A DNA stretch of 64,000 nt. Source: Microdochium bolleyi (taxonomy: Eukaryota > Ascomycota > Sordariomycetes > Xylariales > Microdochiaceae). Positions 1 through 11,300 of the stretch are shown piece after piece; the first letter of the stretch is position 1; each line of letters starts with the position of its first letter. The notes beneath the pieces are model-generated. The model did not search any database and was not told the DNA's origin. It worked only from the letters and a program-made list of their open reading frames with translations. The DNA lies in NCBI GenBank assembly GCA_001566295.1, contig KQ964245.1, forward strand, positions 3,353,524 through 3,417,523, read 5' to 3'. Made by a program: the position numbers and the translations under genes.

Positions 1-595
1 TGACAAAGACTTACCTGAGACTTGGCTGGGCGTCCTACTGGCAACAGGGACTTGTGAGATAGTAGGCACAGCACTTGTGTCGTCGAGATCGACGTTGTCC
101 ATAGTGGCCGTCGACGATCGCTTAGATGACTGCTTCGGGTCTGTGACCGTGCCATCGTCAGACCTGCCCTCCAAGTCAACACGCTCGAAAGATCTCTTGT
201 CTTCGTCGTCCTCGTCCTCGTCGTCTTCGTCTTCATCCTCGTCCTCGTCCTCGCTGCTTTCGCTCTTAGCCGCGGTTGTCGGTTTCTCCAGGGAATCTGG
301 CGTGTCGGCTCTGTCCTGGGGATTTGTGGAGTGGGAGGCATGCTCGTGACCTGATGACTTGGAGGGCGTGCGATTGCGCTTGGTCAAAGACCTGACGGAG
401 CTTGTGTCGACGGCATCTTCAAAAGTGTCCTAGAAAGACGAGCGCTGGTTAGTCCTTGAGCAAATGCAGCGCGAAGGAGGGCCGCAGTGTTTTGGCTGCT
501 TCTGGTGGCCATACGGTGTCCTTGTCTGAGCCAGCAGGTGAAGGGGGGCTCTTAGGGCGAGCATCGGCATTTCGCAGCTCATCGTTGAGCGACAT
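1..595 (-). CDS. Acidic, Ser/Thr-rich protein, N-terminal part (partial at left edge)
   Basis: Two exons are visible. Exon 1 is 595-515 (ATG at 595, protein begins MSLNDELRNADARPKSPP). A phase-0 intron with donor GTATGG, branch CTAAC and acceptor CTAG leads to exon 2, 429-15, which ends at a GTAAGT donor two bases short of the edge region, so the gene continues leftwards. The visible 165 residues are disordered: a Ser/Thr/Pro N-terminus, a DTFEDA motif, then a pure Asp/Glu run (positions about 195-255) flanked by Lys/Arg-Ser segments. The long Ser run readable on the plus strand is only the complement of that acidic tract. No catalytic domain is reached in the window. I do not recognise the family. 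Long acidic, phospho-site-rich N-termini of this kind occur in fungal RabGAPs and trafficking factors, but that is a weak analogy. Confidence 0.65.
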
Positions 596-2245
596 GGTTG
601 CTGTAGCCCGGGCGAGGAGCGAGGCTGGTCGTGGCGGCTAGACAATGCGTGACGTGCGAGAGTGTGAAGCCGTGGCCAGAGGAAGGCAAGAAGCGAAAAG
701 GGCGTCGGTCCTCAGATGAGCGCTGCACAGGGAGGAAAGCGAGTCGTCGTGGAGGTGGGTGGTGGTGTCGATGGGGCAGGTCTAGTAGGGTGCCATGAAC
801 GCACGGCACGTGTCTGGCCAGCGACGGATGATGAAGAGGAGGATGAAGCTGAAAATAACGAGAGTGGACGTCTCTGTGCCTGCAGGAGTGTGTGGTTCGT
901 TGCCAGGTGCCAAGGTGGCGGTGGTGGAGGTTGTTGTTGTTACGAAGGAGCGACTGTGTGTTTCGTTGTGTTTCGTGGTTTCCCAGGTTTCCAGATTGTT
1001 GGCAGGTGGGATCGGGAATCCTGGGCGGGATGGACGCATGCGTGTCTGGCGGAGGTACTCTGTACCTGTGAGCACAGCACCGGCACATACAATAGGAACA
1101 GATGTCCAGTGCTAAATAGGGGATCAGGGACGCTGGGGCGGGCGCTAGACACGTCGCCCAGGCTTAATTACAACTGTGTGGCATCCACAACGCAGGGGTT
1201 GCTGCAGCGGACGCATGTTTCTGCAGCGAACTACGGAGTACAGATCACCGCTCTTTTGACGAAAGGGTACTCTTGCCACTGGCGATGCAAGCAGCCACGC
1301 GATCAGGCCTCGAGTCTTTGCATGCACCCCAGAATACTGCATACGCAGAATCGAGTCTGGGGAGGCACCGGTCAATCAATCTCCTGTGCCCCATACTTTA
1401 GGTACAGTAATTTAGGACGCCTCGACAAGAGGGATCCCTTCCTTCCCAGTCAGTCTCGTCTGGCTGCTGCTCACTGCCCCACCCCCTGAGGCTCACAGCC
1501 GCCCCTGCCCCACCCTGCCAGAGGGCCTGCACCGGTGATCGGTGAACTCAATCCCAGCCTTGCTTTGGTCAACCCAACCTCAACATCCTCATCCTCTCCA
1601 AGGCTCCACTTCAATGTCTCTTGATGACAGCCAAACACACAGTCGGGATGCTCAAGCCGGCCACAGAAGCAACTCTTTCTCGCTCTCGATCTTCAATTCG
1701 TGATACTCTATCGTGCTTACTTCGGTACCTTCCACTAGTCAACGGCACGTGCCAGTCCACGCGTGCACACGCCCACTATGGGCGGCTCGGGCTTCCCTAC
1801 GTGCCAGTGAGATCTACAAACAAGACGGCACACCCAAGCCTAGACTCTGGTTCCGCACCATGACGTTGGAGAATGTCGCCGTGACCCACAAGATGAGGAG
1901 GGCTGAGCCAGCCTTCAAATTCATACAGGTTCAAAAATGCCTACACATCTCATGTGTCTGGAACAAGAGGACCGTCTGATAAAGGTCCTGAGACAGTGGC
2001 ACCCGTGGGAGATGTCGGCGCCCCTGTGACCTCAGCAACGAGATGTCAGATTACTCATCACGATTTGCATCAAGCGTTTGGTCGTTGTTCTACACTGTCT
2101 GAGAAAACATCCCACGTACTTCTCATAACCAAGTCGACTACTCATGACATGCTTCGGCACCATCCTGCTCGTTGTGTGTTCCTTTCTATCGCCATGCTTC
2201 CCCAATCGGAACCGAAAGATACGTGGTGCAAGATCGCCAGTATGC
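596..2245. other. Intergenic: upstream region of the left-edge gene
   Basis: This 1.65 kb lies between the start of the left-edge gene and the 3' end of the next minus-strand gene. It holds several overlapping open frames on both strands, the longest 716-1489 on the plus strand, but none has family-like composition, a signal peptide or splice support. No TATA box or tRNA was recognised. Confidence 0.5.
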
Positions 2246-4402
2246 TCAAGAACGTCTCAAGCTCTCCGTAGGCGGCAGTCCACGCGCCAGCCCGCGCCGA
2301 GCAGGCTGGTCACCATACGCCTTGAGCTGCGCAACTGTTGGCCACAACCCACAGCCGCGGTGAGTCTCACTCCAGATGTCCCCATCTCCCGGCATCCAAA
2401 TAGGTGCGACTGTCGTAGCACTGGACGGGCCATTGGCTGCATCATCCTGCCCAGCATCTTGGTGGCCAGCCAGCATGTCCTTGGCATTGACATCGCCTCC
2501 ATGTGCGACATACTCCAACAGGGCGTCCCACTCAGTTTGCTTCACGCCCAGTCGCTCCCGCGTCTCCTGGAGTTCCAGGTCAGCTCGTTCCACACGCTGG
2601 GTGATGTACTCTGCGAAGTTGCCCGGCACGAAGGGCGAGTTGGACATGCCAGCGTGGTACATTCTGTCCTGGATCCTAGTCCATCGTGCTCGCTCCTTCT
2701 CCTCGTCAGCGACCCAAGAGTTCGAGTTGGTCCAGCTTCCACGCTGTGATACTTGACGGGAATGGGCCGGCGTGCTTGCTGCAGTACCGTGGCTACTCGG
2801 TGAGGAGGTTTGCTGCTGGGGTCTTCTTAAGAAACCCGGCGGGCATTTGCTGCCGTTGACGCTCCCTCCACGGCTCCTTAGGACCATGCTGGACGTCCTA
2901 GGCCCAGTAGCCACTTGTCTCGAAGAGGAGGCTCGGTCTCGAAATCCGGCACGAGCTGGCGAATAGTTCTTCGGGGGCCGACGAGCCAGGTCTGCCGCGG
3001 GGACCAGACCGCCGGGCCACAGATGCATGACCAGCTTCTCGTGTTCGGGCGACATGCTGGTGCTGAGCCAGTTCCTGCACGTCTGGTGGCTGTGATGGAA
3101 CGGCAGTGCGTCCTGTTTCGTCTGCAAGCCGCTGTCATTATCCTGGTGCTTTTTGCGGTCTTTACACCCTTCAGCGGTGATTTCAAGCTTCTCATCGTTC
3201 GGAGAACCGGCAGCCGCTTGCTGCGGCGCTGGATCTTCATGACTACCGCAGGCCATGCCCAAACTTCCAGGAGTCTTTTCTTTCTCGGGCGACTTAAGGC
3301 CATGTTTAGCTGCGCCCTGTCGAGCGGCTGCCTCGACGGCTGCTCGGAGCAGATTCTGGCGAGTCCTGCCGCTGCCACTGACAGCAGCCGCACCGGGACC
3401 AGTAGAGCTGGTGACCGCGCGAGCAGCGATGTCGGCGTCGCTGCCTCGTTCAGCCCTGTCTAGAGCTTGGAGGAGTCCGTTGCCGCCGTGGGCACATCTC
3501 GACTGCTGGAGGTTCACGAGACCGGGGAACTGCTGGCCTCTTCGCAGATACTGCTGGCATCCCCGACTTGGTGCCGCGATGGCAGAGCTGGAGGTCTCGA
3601 CCCAGTGGTGGCTCGGCTTTTTGAGGACCTTCGGCTCCTCGACGTTTAGAGCTGTGGGAGCGACCAGGAAGGGCGATTTGTGCTTTTCCCTGCTGCCTTT
3701 CACCCAGGACGGCTGCTGCTGCGTCTGAGGCGGTGCGATAGGCGCTGGCTGGGGAATTACCAGTGCTGTCGCCGGGCTTGCCGGCACACTGGGTGCGGCA
3801 GATCGGGGCTTCACTGAAGCAGCAGAGGTGCCGGCAGCACCAGCCGTGCCTTTTCCGACCGCAGAACATGCCAGCGGCGGGAAATCCTCGTCAGTGACAC
3901 CTGCCATAGCTGAAGGGGCAGCGGGAGCTTCCTGAGCCTTCCGCTGCTGCCTCTGCGGCTGTTGTGACGTCGATGTGGCGATTGGATCAGAGCCTGCTGC
4001 AAAGGCCGCCACGTCGCTGCTTCTGATGTTGTCGGTGCTGTCTACCATGGGATTCTTGCTCTTACTGTTGCTGCTGCTATTGCTGCTGTTTCCGTAAATC
4101 AAGCTCGAGGCGTAGTCCACCCGCTTGAAAGTCATGCGTGTCGGCGTGGGGGACCTTGCTTCGTTGTTGTTGTTATTGCCGCCGCCGCCGCTGCCGCTGC
4201 TGCTGTTGTGGGCGGCGTTGGCCCTGATGGTGATGTTGTTGATCTGCGTGCTGACGCTGGTGCTCCTGTCGTGTTGTGCGATGATGACGCTCTGCCTTGC
4301 TATCATCTCCGAGTAGGACGGAGTGGCTTGCTGTGGACGGTTTGCACTAGCAGCAACAGGAGGAGGACGAGGAGGATGCGGAAGGGGAGAACGTTCAGCC
4401 AT
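2246..4402 (-). CDS. Unrecognised, largely disordered protein (718 aa)
   Basis: One uninterrupted reading frame from ATG at 4402 to the stop at 2246. The first 540 residues are low-complexity: a Pro-rich start (MAERSPLPHPPRPPP), an Asn/Gly run near residue 75, Ser/Asn and Ala/Pro/Gln tracts, and scattered basic-Ser patches. The C-terminal 170 residues look ordered. They carry a segment around YHAGMSNSPFVPGNFAEY followed by a helix rich in Glu/Arg (RVERADLELQETRERLG), and a Trp-containing end (IWMPGDGDIWSETHRGC). This architecture, disorder plus a short conserved fungal tail, is common for conserved hypothetical proteins of Pezizomycotina. No enzyme motif, membrane segment or nucleic-acid-binding domain is visible. 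I do not assign a function. The reading frame's length and the ordered tail make it a convincing gene. Confidence 0.7.
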   Translation of the reverse strand: MAERSPLPHPPRPPPVAASANRPQQATPSYSEMIARQSVIIAQHDRSTSVSTQINNITIRANAAHNSSSGSGGGGNNNNNEARSPTPTRMTFKRVDYASSLIYGNSSNSSSNSKSKNPMVDSTDNIRSSDVAAFAAGSDPIATSTSQQPQRQQRKAQEAPAAPSAMAGVTDEDFPPLACSAVGKGTAGAAGTSAASVKPRSAAPSVPASPATALVIPQPAPIAPPQTQQQPSWVKGSREKHKSPFLVAPTALNVEEPKVLKKPSHHWVETSSSAIAAPSRGCQQYLRRGQQFPGLVNLQQSRCAHGGNGLLQALDRAERGSDADIAARAVTSSTGPGAAAVSGSGRTRQNLLRAAVEAAARQGAAKHGLKSPEKEKTPGSLGMACGSHEDPAPQQAAAGSPNDEKLEITAEGCKDRKKHQDNDSGLQTKQDALPFHHSHQTCRNWLSTSMSPEHEKLVMHLWPGGLVPAADLARRPPKNYSPARAGFRDRASSSRQVATGPRTSSMVLRSRGGSVNGSKCPPGFLRRPQQQTSSPSSHGTAASTPAHSRQVSQRGSWTNSNSWVADEEKERARWTRIQDRMYHAGMSNSPFVPGNFAEYITQRVERADLELQETRERLGVKQTEWDALLEYVAHGGDVNAKDMLAGHQDAGQDDAANGPSSATTVAPIWMPGDGDIWSETHRGCGLWPTVAQLKAYGDQPARRGLARGLPPTESLRRS

Positions 4403-6573
4403 CTGGGGTGGCGATTCTAGAGATCCTACTTATGTGATCTCCCAGTGGAGGTGTGGTGCGATTTTGGAAGTCGTCGGCAAAGTGTTTGTTCGCCTCGGTC
4501 TTGACGATGGTCTGTGTTGCGGCGATGGGTTTTCGTGGAGATCTTTGACCGTTATTGTAGTTGCTATTGTCGTGTTGCTGTTGTTGCGGAGTTGCCGAAC
4601 GGGGGATACCTTACGAATGCCGTTGTCAAGCACTTGTATCTGTGCAAGGTGCTTGGCAGGAAGCTCTTTGTGAGGTTATGGTGAAAAGAGACAGCAGTTG
4701 AGCGTGCGGGCAAACAATTCGGAGTGTTTGACCTCGAGCTGCACAGGTGGGAGGGGGGGAAACGGTTTGCAATTGCGATTGATGAAGAAAAGAGAGATCT
4801 AGGATTTCCTTGTCAAAGGCCTCTCCGCGCTTGAATGCCGAGACAGAGACAAGTTTACCAGGAAAGCACTCTGATGCGGCTTGTTTCATTGAGGTCGATG
4901 TCGTCTCGCTCCTCAGCTCAGCAGTCAGCACTGTCGCCAGTGTTTACGCAATGCGTTCAGTTGAGGTGAGAGTTCACAAGTTAGATCGATTGACAGACAA
5001 GGATTTTTTTGCGTGTGGCGGCAAGCAAGAGATGCTCAATCAAAGTCTTGGTTGGTGCCATGCCGTGTACCTGGCGGACGACGTTGCTGGAGAAACAACG
5101 AGCCGAGGCCGCTCTTTCGGTAGCCTTAGGAGTCGGTCCTCTGAACAACAAAAACTACACTTTCTGAGGCATGAGTGAAATCAAGTGAAGCGTAGGCAGC
5201 ATTTTCTGTAGACCTATCCATCTCCTTTGCAGAGTCCAGTAAGCTTGGACACGGTGTGGCTTTCGAAGCAAGCAAGCACGCTGCGTTGAACGGACTTATC
5301 CCATGTCTTTTTCACAACAGTCACACAATTACTGAAAGTTACAAGAGACAACATCGACAGCCGAGACACTTGTTTGGGATGGGATACGGGGGTTTCTTTA
5401 GATACTGTATCTTGTTTCTATAATTCTAGGGAAAATGCTGCTGGCTATCTACAATGATAACTCTAGCTCACCAGCAGCACAAATACCCTTGTAGACACCC
5501 CTATGAGATTTCAACTTCATAGAGCCAAACTCAAAACTGGATATTGCAAGAGCTGAATACGTCTTGCTCCGGATAGCCACAAGATTGTGCATCCTCTTCA
5601 CCGACATTCCCAAAAGGTTTTGCACTAGGATTAGTGATGTCTAAAATTGTGCGGGGCACAAATATCGTGACTTTTCTGGATTGACTGACTTCGGCGTGAG
5701 CCAAACACGAATGGCCGATCAGAACTATAGCAGCAGCTGCGTTGGTCCTCTCACCACGCCGTGACACGTCCTGGCGTCAATCGGCTCGATCAAGTCGACG
5801 TCGAAGCGTAGCTCCCCGGGCGTTGCTCTATACGTCGAGTCCTGTCCGGTCCTAGGCAGCGATGTTGCCGATAGAATCCTGACTGCGTATACTGCCGGCC
5901 GTAGCTCGGGTTCCGGTGGCTGACCCGAGCACAGGCAAGCACGCAGATTGCATCCATCGTACCTGCTCTGTCGGGCAATCCTTCCAAGAACAGCGGGGGT
6001 CTCGGGCTTGGCAGCAGCGATCCCTACCTCTGGGTAGCGAATGGCGGCCGCGGCTGGCGGCCTCGAAGTCATCTCCCACGCTCCTCAGCCCAGTCACAGC
6101 CGCACTTCTCTAGCGTACCTTGAGTACCCAGCACGACTCACGACTCCCTTGTCCTAGCATCATCGCTGCAGTTAATTATGCTTCGACGACAGGCCCCCTC
6201 GGCCCCCAGCACTGCCCTGGAGCCCCGGTTTATTAGCTCATAAGGCTAAATCAAGCCTAAAGAACAGCCGACCAGCCACTCCAAGGCTGACGGCTGACGG
6301 CCGACGGGTGGCTGTTCTAAAAATGAGGACCTCAAGTGTGTATTAATACCACCCGGGACCCAGTGCCCCTCCGTCCGAGTTGCGGGTTGCACCTTGCTCA
6401 ATCCTGACTCCAGTCTTGCCTCATCTGGTCGTTTGTCGGCGGACCATCCACGACTCTTGATACATCGCAACTGCTGCTCTCCAAACCACAGCACACACAG
6501 CAACCGGAACAAGACACATCGAGCGTAGAGCCCATCCACTGTGTGGTAATACGACAACGTTACCACGCCCCAG
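4403..6573. other. Intergenic: divergent promoter region
   Basis: This 2.2 kb separates the disordered minus-strand protein (start 4402) and the Gly-rich plus-strand membrane protein (start 6574), so it should hold both promoters. Small open frames near 5725-6113 lie on both strands and have no family-like features. A short imperfect repeat of GGCTGACGG and GGCCGACGG occurs at about 6280-6310. I see no RNA gene or mobile element. Confidence 0.45.
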
Positions 6574-7914
6574 ATGGACTCGCTCTTATCAGAGACCCTG
6601 CTGCTCCTCGCGAGCCGGGCAGCCCAGGCCGATGACGATGATGTCAATGCCACACAGAAGGGCGGCGGCGGAGGCAGCACGTCACCCAAGGGCGGCGGCA
6701 GCACATCCCCCAAGGGCAGCAGCTCAGGTTCGTCTTCCTCGGGGTCTTCATCCTCTTCAGGGTCCTCGTCCGGGCTCGGCTCCGGGGCTGCCGCGGGGGC
6801 CGCAGCCGGAGCTGCTGCCGGGACTGCCGTCGGGATCAGCTCCGGCTCCTCTGGTTCATCCGGCTCACTCGGCTCCTCCTCGTCAGGCGGCTACTACAAC
6901 GGTCCCAAGGGTGGCGGCTATAACGGCGGCTACCACGGCGGCGGCGGCGGCGGCGGGGCTACGTTGCCGTGGTGGCAGATCCTGATCATCGTTCTCGTCG
7001 TCCTGTGGGTCGTCTTCTTCGCCTGCTCGGTATTCTACTATGCTAAGAAAGGTATGTTGTTGTTGTTGTCGTCGTTGTCACTGCTCGCTATTCGTTTTCC
7101 CGGTCCTCTCGTCTCCCCCTGGTCTGTGTCTTGCCATGGGCATTCCGTCGTTTTGAGAGAACTCCGGTTGCTGACTGTCACTCCTCCCTTGTTCCCCTCC
7201 AATGTAGAGAAGAAAGATGGCTTCAAACCGGGCAACCACGCGGGCCGCATCGTCGGGAAGGCACTGCTGCTCTCCACGGGTGCGATCCTGTTCGTCGCCG
7301 CGTGGAAAGCCATCTCCCGACGTCGCGGCGGTAGCAAGAGCAGGGACCTCGCCGGGAGCGGCGACGACTTCAGTAACGCCGAGAAGGGTGCCGCTGGGGC
7401 CGGTGCTGGTAGCGGCGGCGGCGGAGGCGTCTTCGCCCGAGCGGGCACCAACCTCTCCGCGGCATTCCGCTCGTTCTCGTTCAAGAAACCCGCGGACGGG
7501 GGCGGCAAGTACAACAAGATGGAGGACGGCGGGCGCGATTATCACGGGGGTCAGTACCGCAATGGCCGAAACCTTCACGACGACGATGACGATGTCCCCT
7601 GGTCTGGCGGTGTGTACGACCGCCCCGGAGCCGCCGCCGCCGCCGCCAACGAGAAGAACACCCGCAACCTCAGCGACAATGGTGACTTGCCTCACAGCCC
7701 AGCGGCGATGCAGACGCAGCCGGCCGGGTCTCGCACCGGCCGCGACCCGCTGCGCGTCAGCAGCGACAGCGAGAGGAGCAGCACCGACGGGCGGTTCGAG
7801 CCCATGAGGAAACCTTCGGCTACCGGGCCGCAGCTACAGCAACAAGGTACTGGTGGTGGTGCGGCGGCCGAGTATTACAGCGCGAGCTCAGGTGGTGCTG
7901 CAACTGGAAAGTGA
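6574..7914 (+). CDS. Gly/Ser-rich secretory-pathway protein with two membrane segments
   Basis: Exons 6574-7051 and 7208-7914 give 394 aa. The intron has donor GTATGT, branch CTGAC and acceptor TGTAG in phase 1. A Leu-rich start (MDSLLSETLLLLASRAAQA) resembles a signal peptide. Next come a Gly/Ser-rich low-complexity segment with repeated STSPKGG units, a strong membrane helix at about residues 133-155 (WWQILIIVLVVLWVVFFACS), then after the splice junction a second hydrophobic stretch (GKALLLSTGAILFVAAW). The tail is basic and then disordered, rich in Gly, Asp and Ser with RRRGG patches, consistent with a cytosolic tail. The intron is 156 nt, a multiple of three, and has no in-frame stop, so an unspliced read gives a 446-residue form. 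I do not recognise the family. A plasma-membrane or cell-wall stress/adhesion role is only a guess from composition. Confidence 0.7.
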   Translation: MDSLLSETLLLLASRAAQADDDDVNATQKGGGGGSTSPKGGGSTSPKGSSSGSSSSGSSSSSGSSSGLGSGAAAGAAAGAAAGTAVGISSGSSGSSGSLGSSSSGGYYNGPKGGGYNGGYHGGGGGGGATLPWWQILIIVLVVLWVVFFACSVFYYAKKGMLLLLSSLSLLAIRFPGPLVSPWSVSCHGHSVVLRELRLLTVTPPLFPSNVEKKDGFKPGNHAGRIVGKALLLSTGAILFVAAWKAISRRRGGSKSRDLAGSGDDFSNAEKGAAGAGAGSGGGGGVFARAGTNLSAAFRSFSFKKPADGGGKYNKMEDGGRDYHGGQYRNGRNLHDDDDDVPWSGGVYDRPGAAAAAANEKNTRNLSDNGDLPHSPAAMQTQPAGSRTGRDPLRVSSDSERSSTDGRFEPMRKPSATGPQLQQQGTGGGAAAEYYSASSGGAATGK

Positions 7915-8397
7915 GCATGGTGCCCGTGATTCACCTCCTACTTAGATTTGCATTAGCAGCATGATATCAATAAAAAACTCAGGGTCGTGGTGTCCTGGTT
8001 GACCAGCGCGCCGTCAGATGCAGGACATGAGGAGAACAGTGCAGATGATTTGGGAAAAGAAGCCTCTGCTCGACCTTGAACAGGCAATGCTGGTGATCAT
8101 TAAGAGACATCTCTCTATCTACGCTATGACTCTCGCCAGGGTGGAAGCAGGAGGCTGACTACGACCAAGCTCACTGCCAACTCAGCTCGGTGTAAGAATA
8201 TATCAAGAAAGAAAAAAACAACTTGTCGCGGTGCGAAGATGTGGCACTATGCAATCACTCCCCATGCTGACTCGCTCTGCCCCTCGTCCTTTCTCGCTCG
8301 CCCATCGCTGCACCAGTCGCCATACAAGTAGCAGCAATGACTGGCTCGCTTTGACTCTACCCGCCCTCACAGACACTCTGAGACTCATCATTCGTAC
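7915..8397. other. Short convergent intergenic region
   Basis: This 483 bp lies between the 3' ends of the Gly-rich membrane protein (plus) and Ede1 (minus). It contains an AATAAA-like element (caataaaaaac near 7969) suited to polyadenylation of the plus-strand gene. Nothing else is recognised. Confidence 0.5.
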
Positions 8398-11300
8398 TCA
8401 AGACTGGCTGGCAAGGAAGTTGGCAGCCTAATCAGAAGCAAGGTGAAGCGTCAGTCTCAGAACACACGCGAATGTATCACTTGAGTTGTTGTTGTTGTTG
8501 TTGTTGATCACTCACCCTCTCCAAATTATAATCGTACTTCTCCAGGGCGACGATAGCGTCCTTTCTCGAGTATCCCATGGCAGTCAGATCCTTGACGATC
8601 GGGTCGTCATGCGTGCCCTCCTCTGTGAGGGCCCTGCCGATCGTGTTAGGCCTTTCTGCAGCAGTCAGCTTCTGCGCGGCCGTTTTCGGCTCCTCAGCGG
8701 CTGGTGCGGTCGTGCTGGCGGCAGTGGCATCCGGTGTGTCAAGGCCATCAAAGAGCGCGTCCCAGTCATGATTGTCAGCAGCATTTTTGCTCGTGGTGTT
8801 GGCAGCGGGAGCGGCATGGCCTGTGCCAGATGCGGCGCCGTTGGTCGCGGTAGTGGAAGACTGGGACACGCCGCCAAAGTCGTAGCTGCTATCAGTGCCG
8901 AAGGCGTTCGCCGAGTGGCTGTTCAGCTCGCTCTTGGGCTGGCTGGGTGGCGGGCTGCTGTCAAACACAGTGTTGAACTCGTCGAGGTTCGACCTAGAAA
9001 TGCTCGCGAAGTCGTCTTCGGTCGAACCCTCCTTAGCGTCTTCTAGGCCCTCGAACTCGTCATCCAAGTCATCGAAAGCACCCTTGCCGGCAGGTGCTGG
9101 CGCTTTCTGTGCCACGTTTGTGGGTCTCGGAGCGAACGGGTCATCATCCTTCGGCTCGGGGAAAGCTGGCGACTTCGGCGGCTCTGGGAATGCGGACAGA
9201 TCGCCCGCTGGCAGCGAGGATCCTGCCGTCTCTGTCGCAGGCTCAGCCTTCTTCAGCGCAGGTGAAGTAGTTGCGACGGAGTCAGCTTTTTGAGAATTCG
9301 TGGAACCCTTCACCGCTGCCCCAGCAGGCGAGAAGTCATCTTCAAAGCCATTGCCTTCTTCGCTGCTGTCCGAGTCGTCATCCTGCTCGAGCTCTGAAAT
9401 AGGGGGAAATTCAGAGTGGAAGTCCTTTACAGGCTTCTCTGGCGCCTTTGAAGAGCTGCCAAAGCTTGCAAAGGCCGAATCGAAGTCGTCCTTGGCATTG
9501 CGAGTATCCTTCATCTGGCCGAAGGGATCGCTGTCACGATTTCCGGCAAATGATGGAGGCCCCTGTGATGGCGTCTCTGGGAAGGCACCTGGAATACTGT
9601 CACTACGTGCCAGGTCATCTGGCTTGGGCGAGGTGCTTTGGAGGCCTGATGCATTGGGGCTGGCATCGGGCTCAGGCACTGCCGGGAAAGCGATGGGTGT
9701 GTCCTCGGCGCGACTCGCAGGAGGCGAGACCTGCCGCGATGACGACAGCGATTCAGGCGCGCCTCCGAACGGCAGGAAACTCGAATTGAGCTGCTTCGAC
9801 TCTGGTGGCGCCGGAGGCTCCCCTGTCAACGTCGCCTGGCGGCTGGCAGTTGGTGTAGAACCTGTAGGGGTGTTGAACGAGCCAGAACCTACACTAGCTG
9901 TGGAGTTACCAGTGTGCTGCTGCTTGAAAGAGGTAGGAGGCGGTGGGGTTGCAGAGCTGCTGCCAGGTCCGACACTGCCAAAGATGTCGTCAAAGGACTT
10001 GTCGTTGTAAGATCTAGCGGGCGGCGAAGCAAACGCCCCCATGATGTCGGTGCTGCCTGTGCGCTTGAAGAAGGGATTGTTGGCGCTTGACGTCGAAAGG
10101 GCCGGGCTCGCCATCTGAGCAGGTGCCGGGACGGGCGACCCCTGCTGTGACAATGCCTCGTTGCTCTTTGTAAGGTCCTCAACCTCTGCCTTATGCTTGT
10201 CACGCTCGCCCTCGGTCGTCGAAAGCTGTTTCTTGTTGATAGCCACGAGGCCCTTCTGCTGCCGGGCATCGGACTTAAGCTTCTCAATCTGCGGCTTGAG
10301 CTGGGCAATCTCCGCGTTGACAGAGCTGATGCGCTGCTTCAGGCTTGCGTTCTCCTGCTGATCAGCATGGAGAGCAGCCTTGAGCTCGTGGTGCTGCTTC
10401 TGCAGATCCTGGTAGTTGCCGTCGATGGTGACCATCTCGCCGGTGAGCTTGCGAGTCTCCTCACGGACCGTCTTCAGCTGGTCTTGCAGGGTGGCCACAT
10501 CGGCGGCTTCCTTCTCGTACAGGGTGCGCAGCTGCGAGAGGCGCTCCTCAAAGTTCTTCTTCTGCTGGCTTGCCTGGCTAAACTCGTTCTGCGTGGTGCT
10601 GCGTTGGCCCTGAACTTGCTGCATCTGCTTGGAGAGCGAGCTGACCTGGTTCGAGAGGTTGGCAAGCTCGGTCGTCTCGTCGTTAAACTTCTTACTGATT
10701 TCGGGGTCGTTGTCGCCCAGGAGGTCATCAGAGGCGGCCCCGCGGGCAGCAGAACCGGTGGCCGAGCTGCCGGTGTCGTTGGTCGTAAGTGTCTTGCCGA
10801 ACGATGAAGAGGGTATGAAAGGCTTGAATGTGTTAACAGCAGGAGACGCAGTGGCTCTTGCTGGCGACGACGGGCCACCTGCGAAAGGGTCCTGCGCAGC
10901 AGATCCTCCTGTGGACAAAGGCTGCTGGAAAGGAGCTGGCGTTGGCGTGGTATCGAGGTCGAACAAATCAGCAAGGGCCGATGTGGGCTGCGGTGGCTTC
11001 GCTTGGACAGGTGCCGCGGGTGGCACTCCCGGGGCATCGAATGGCGATCCGCCGACAGGCAGGTGAGCTTGGCCTCGCAGCGACGGAGGCACAAGGTTTG
11101 GTGGGATCGATGTCGGAAGAGGCGCATCGCGACGGGTACGATGCTGACGGATCAAGTACATCGCCACAGCGAAGGTATCCCGGTTGAGGCGACCCTCGGA
11201 GTTGATATCGGCAAGATCCCAGATCTGGGCGAGCGCATCTTCCGTCAGGCCCGACTGGCTCAAGAAAGGCACTGCCTCTTCTCCCGTGATGAAACCCTTG

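Noticed and set aside
77..349. Plus-strand open frame with a long poly-Ser run
   Set aside because: It is the complement of a minus-strand Asp/Glu tract in a spliced gene with a good ATG, intron and donor.
716..1489. 257-codon plus-strand open frame
   Set aside because: Composition is random-looking (Cys, Trp and Arg scattered), with no domain, no splice context and overlapping frames on the other strand. It is treated as intergenic.
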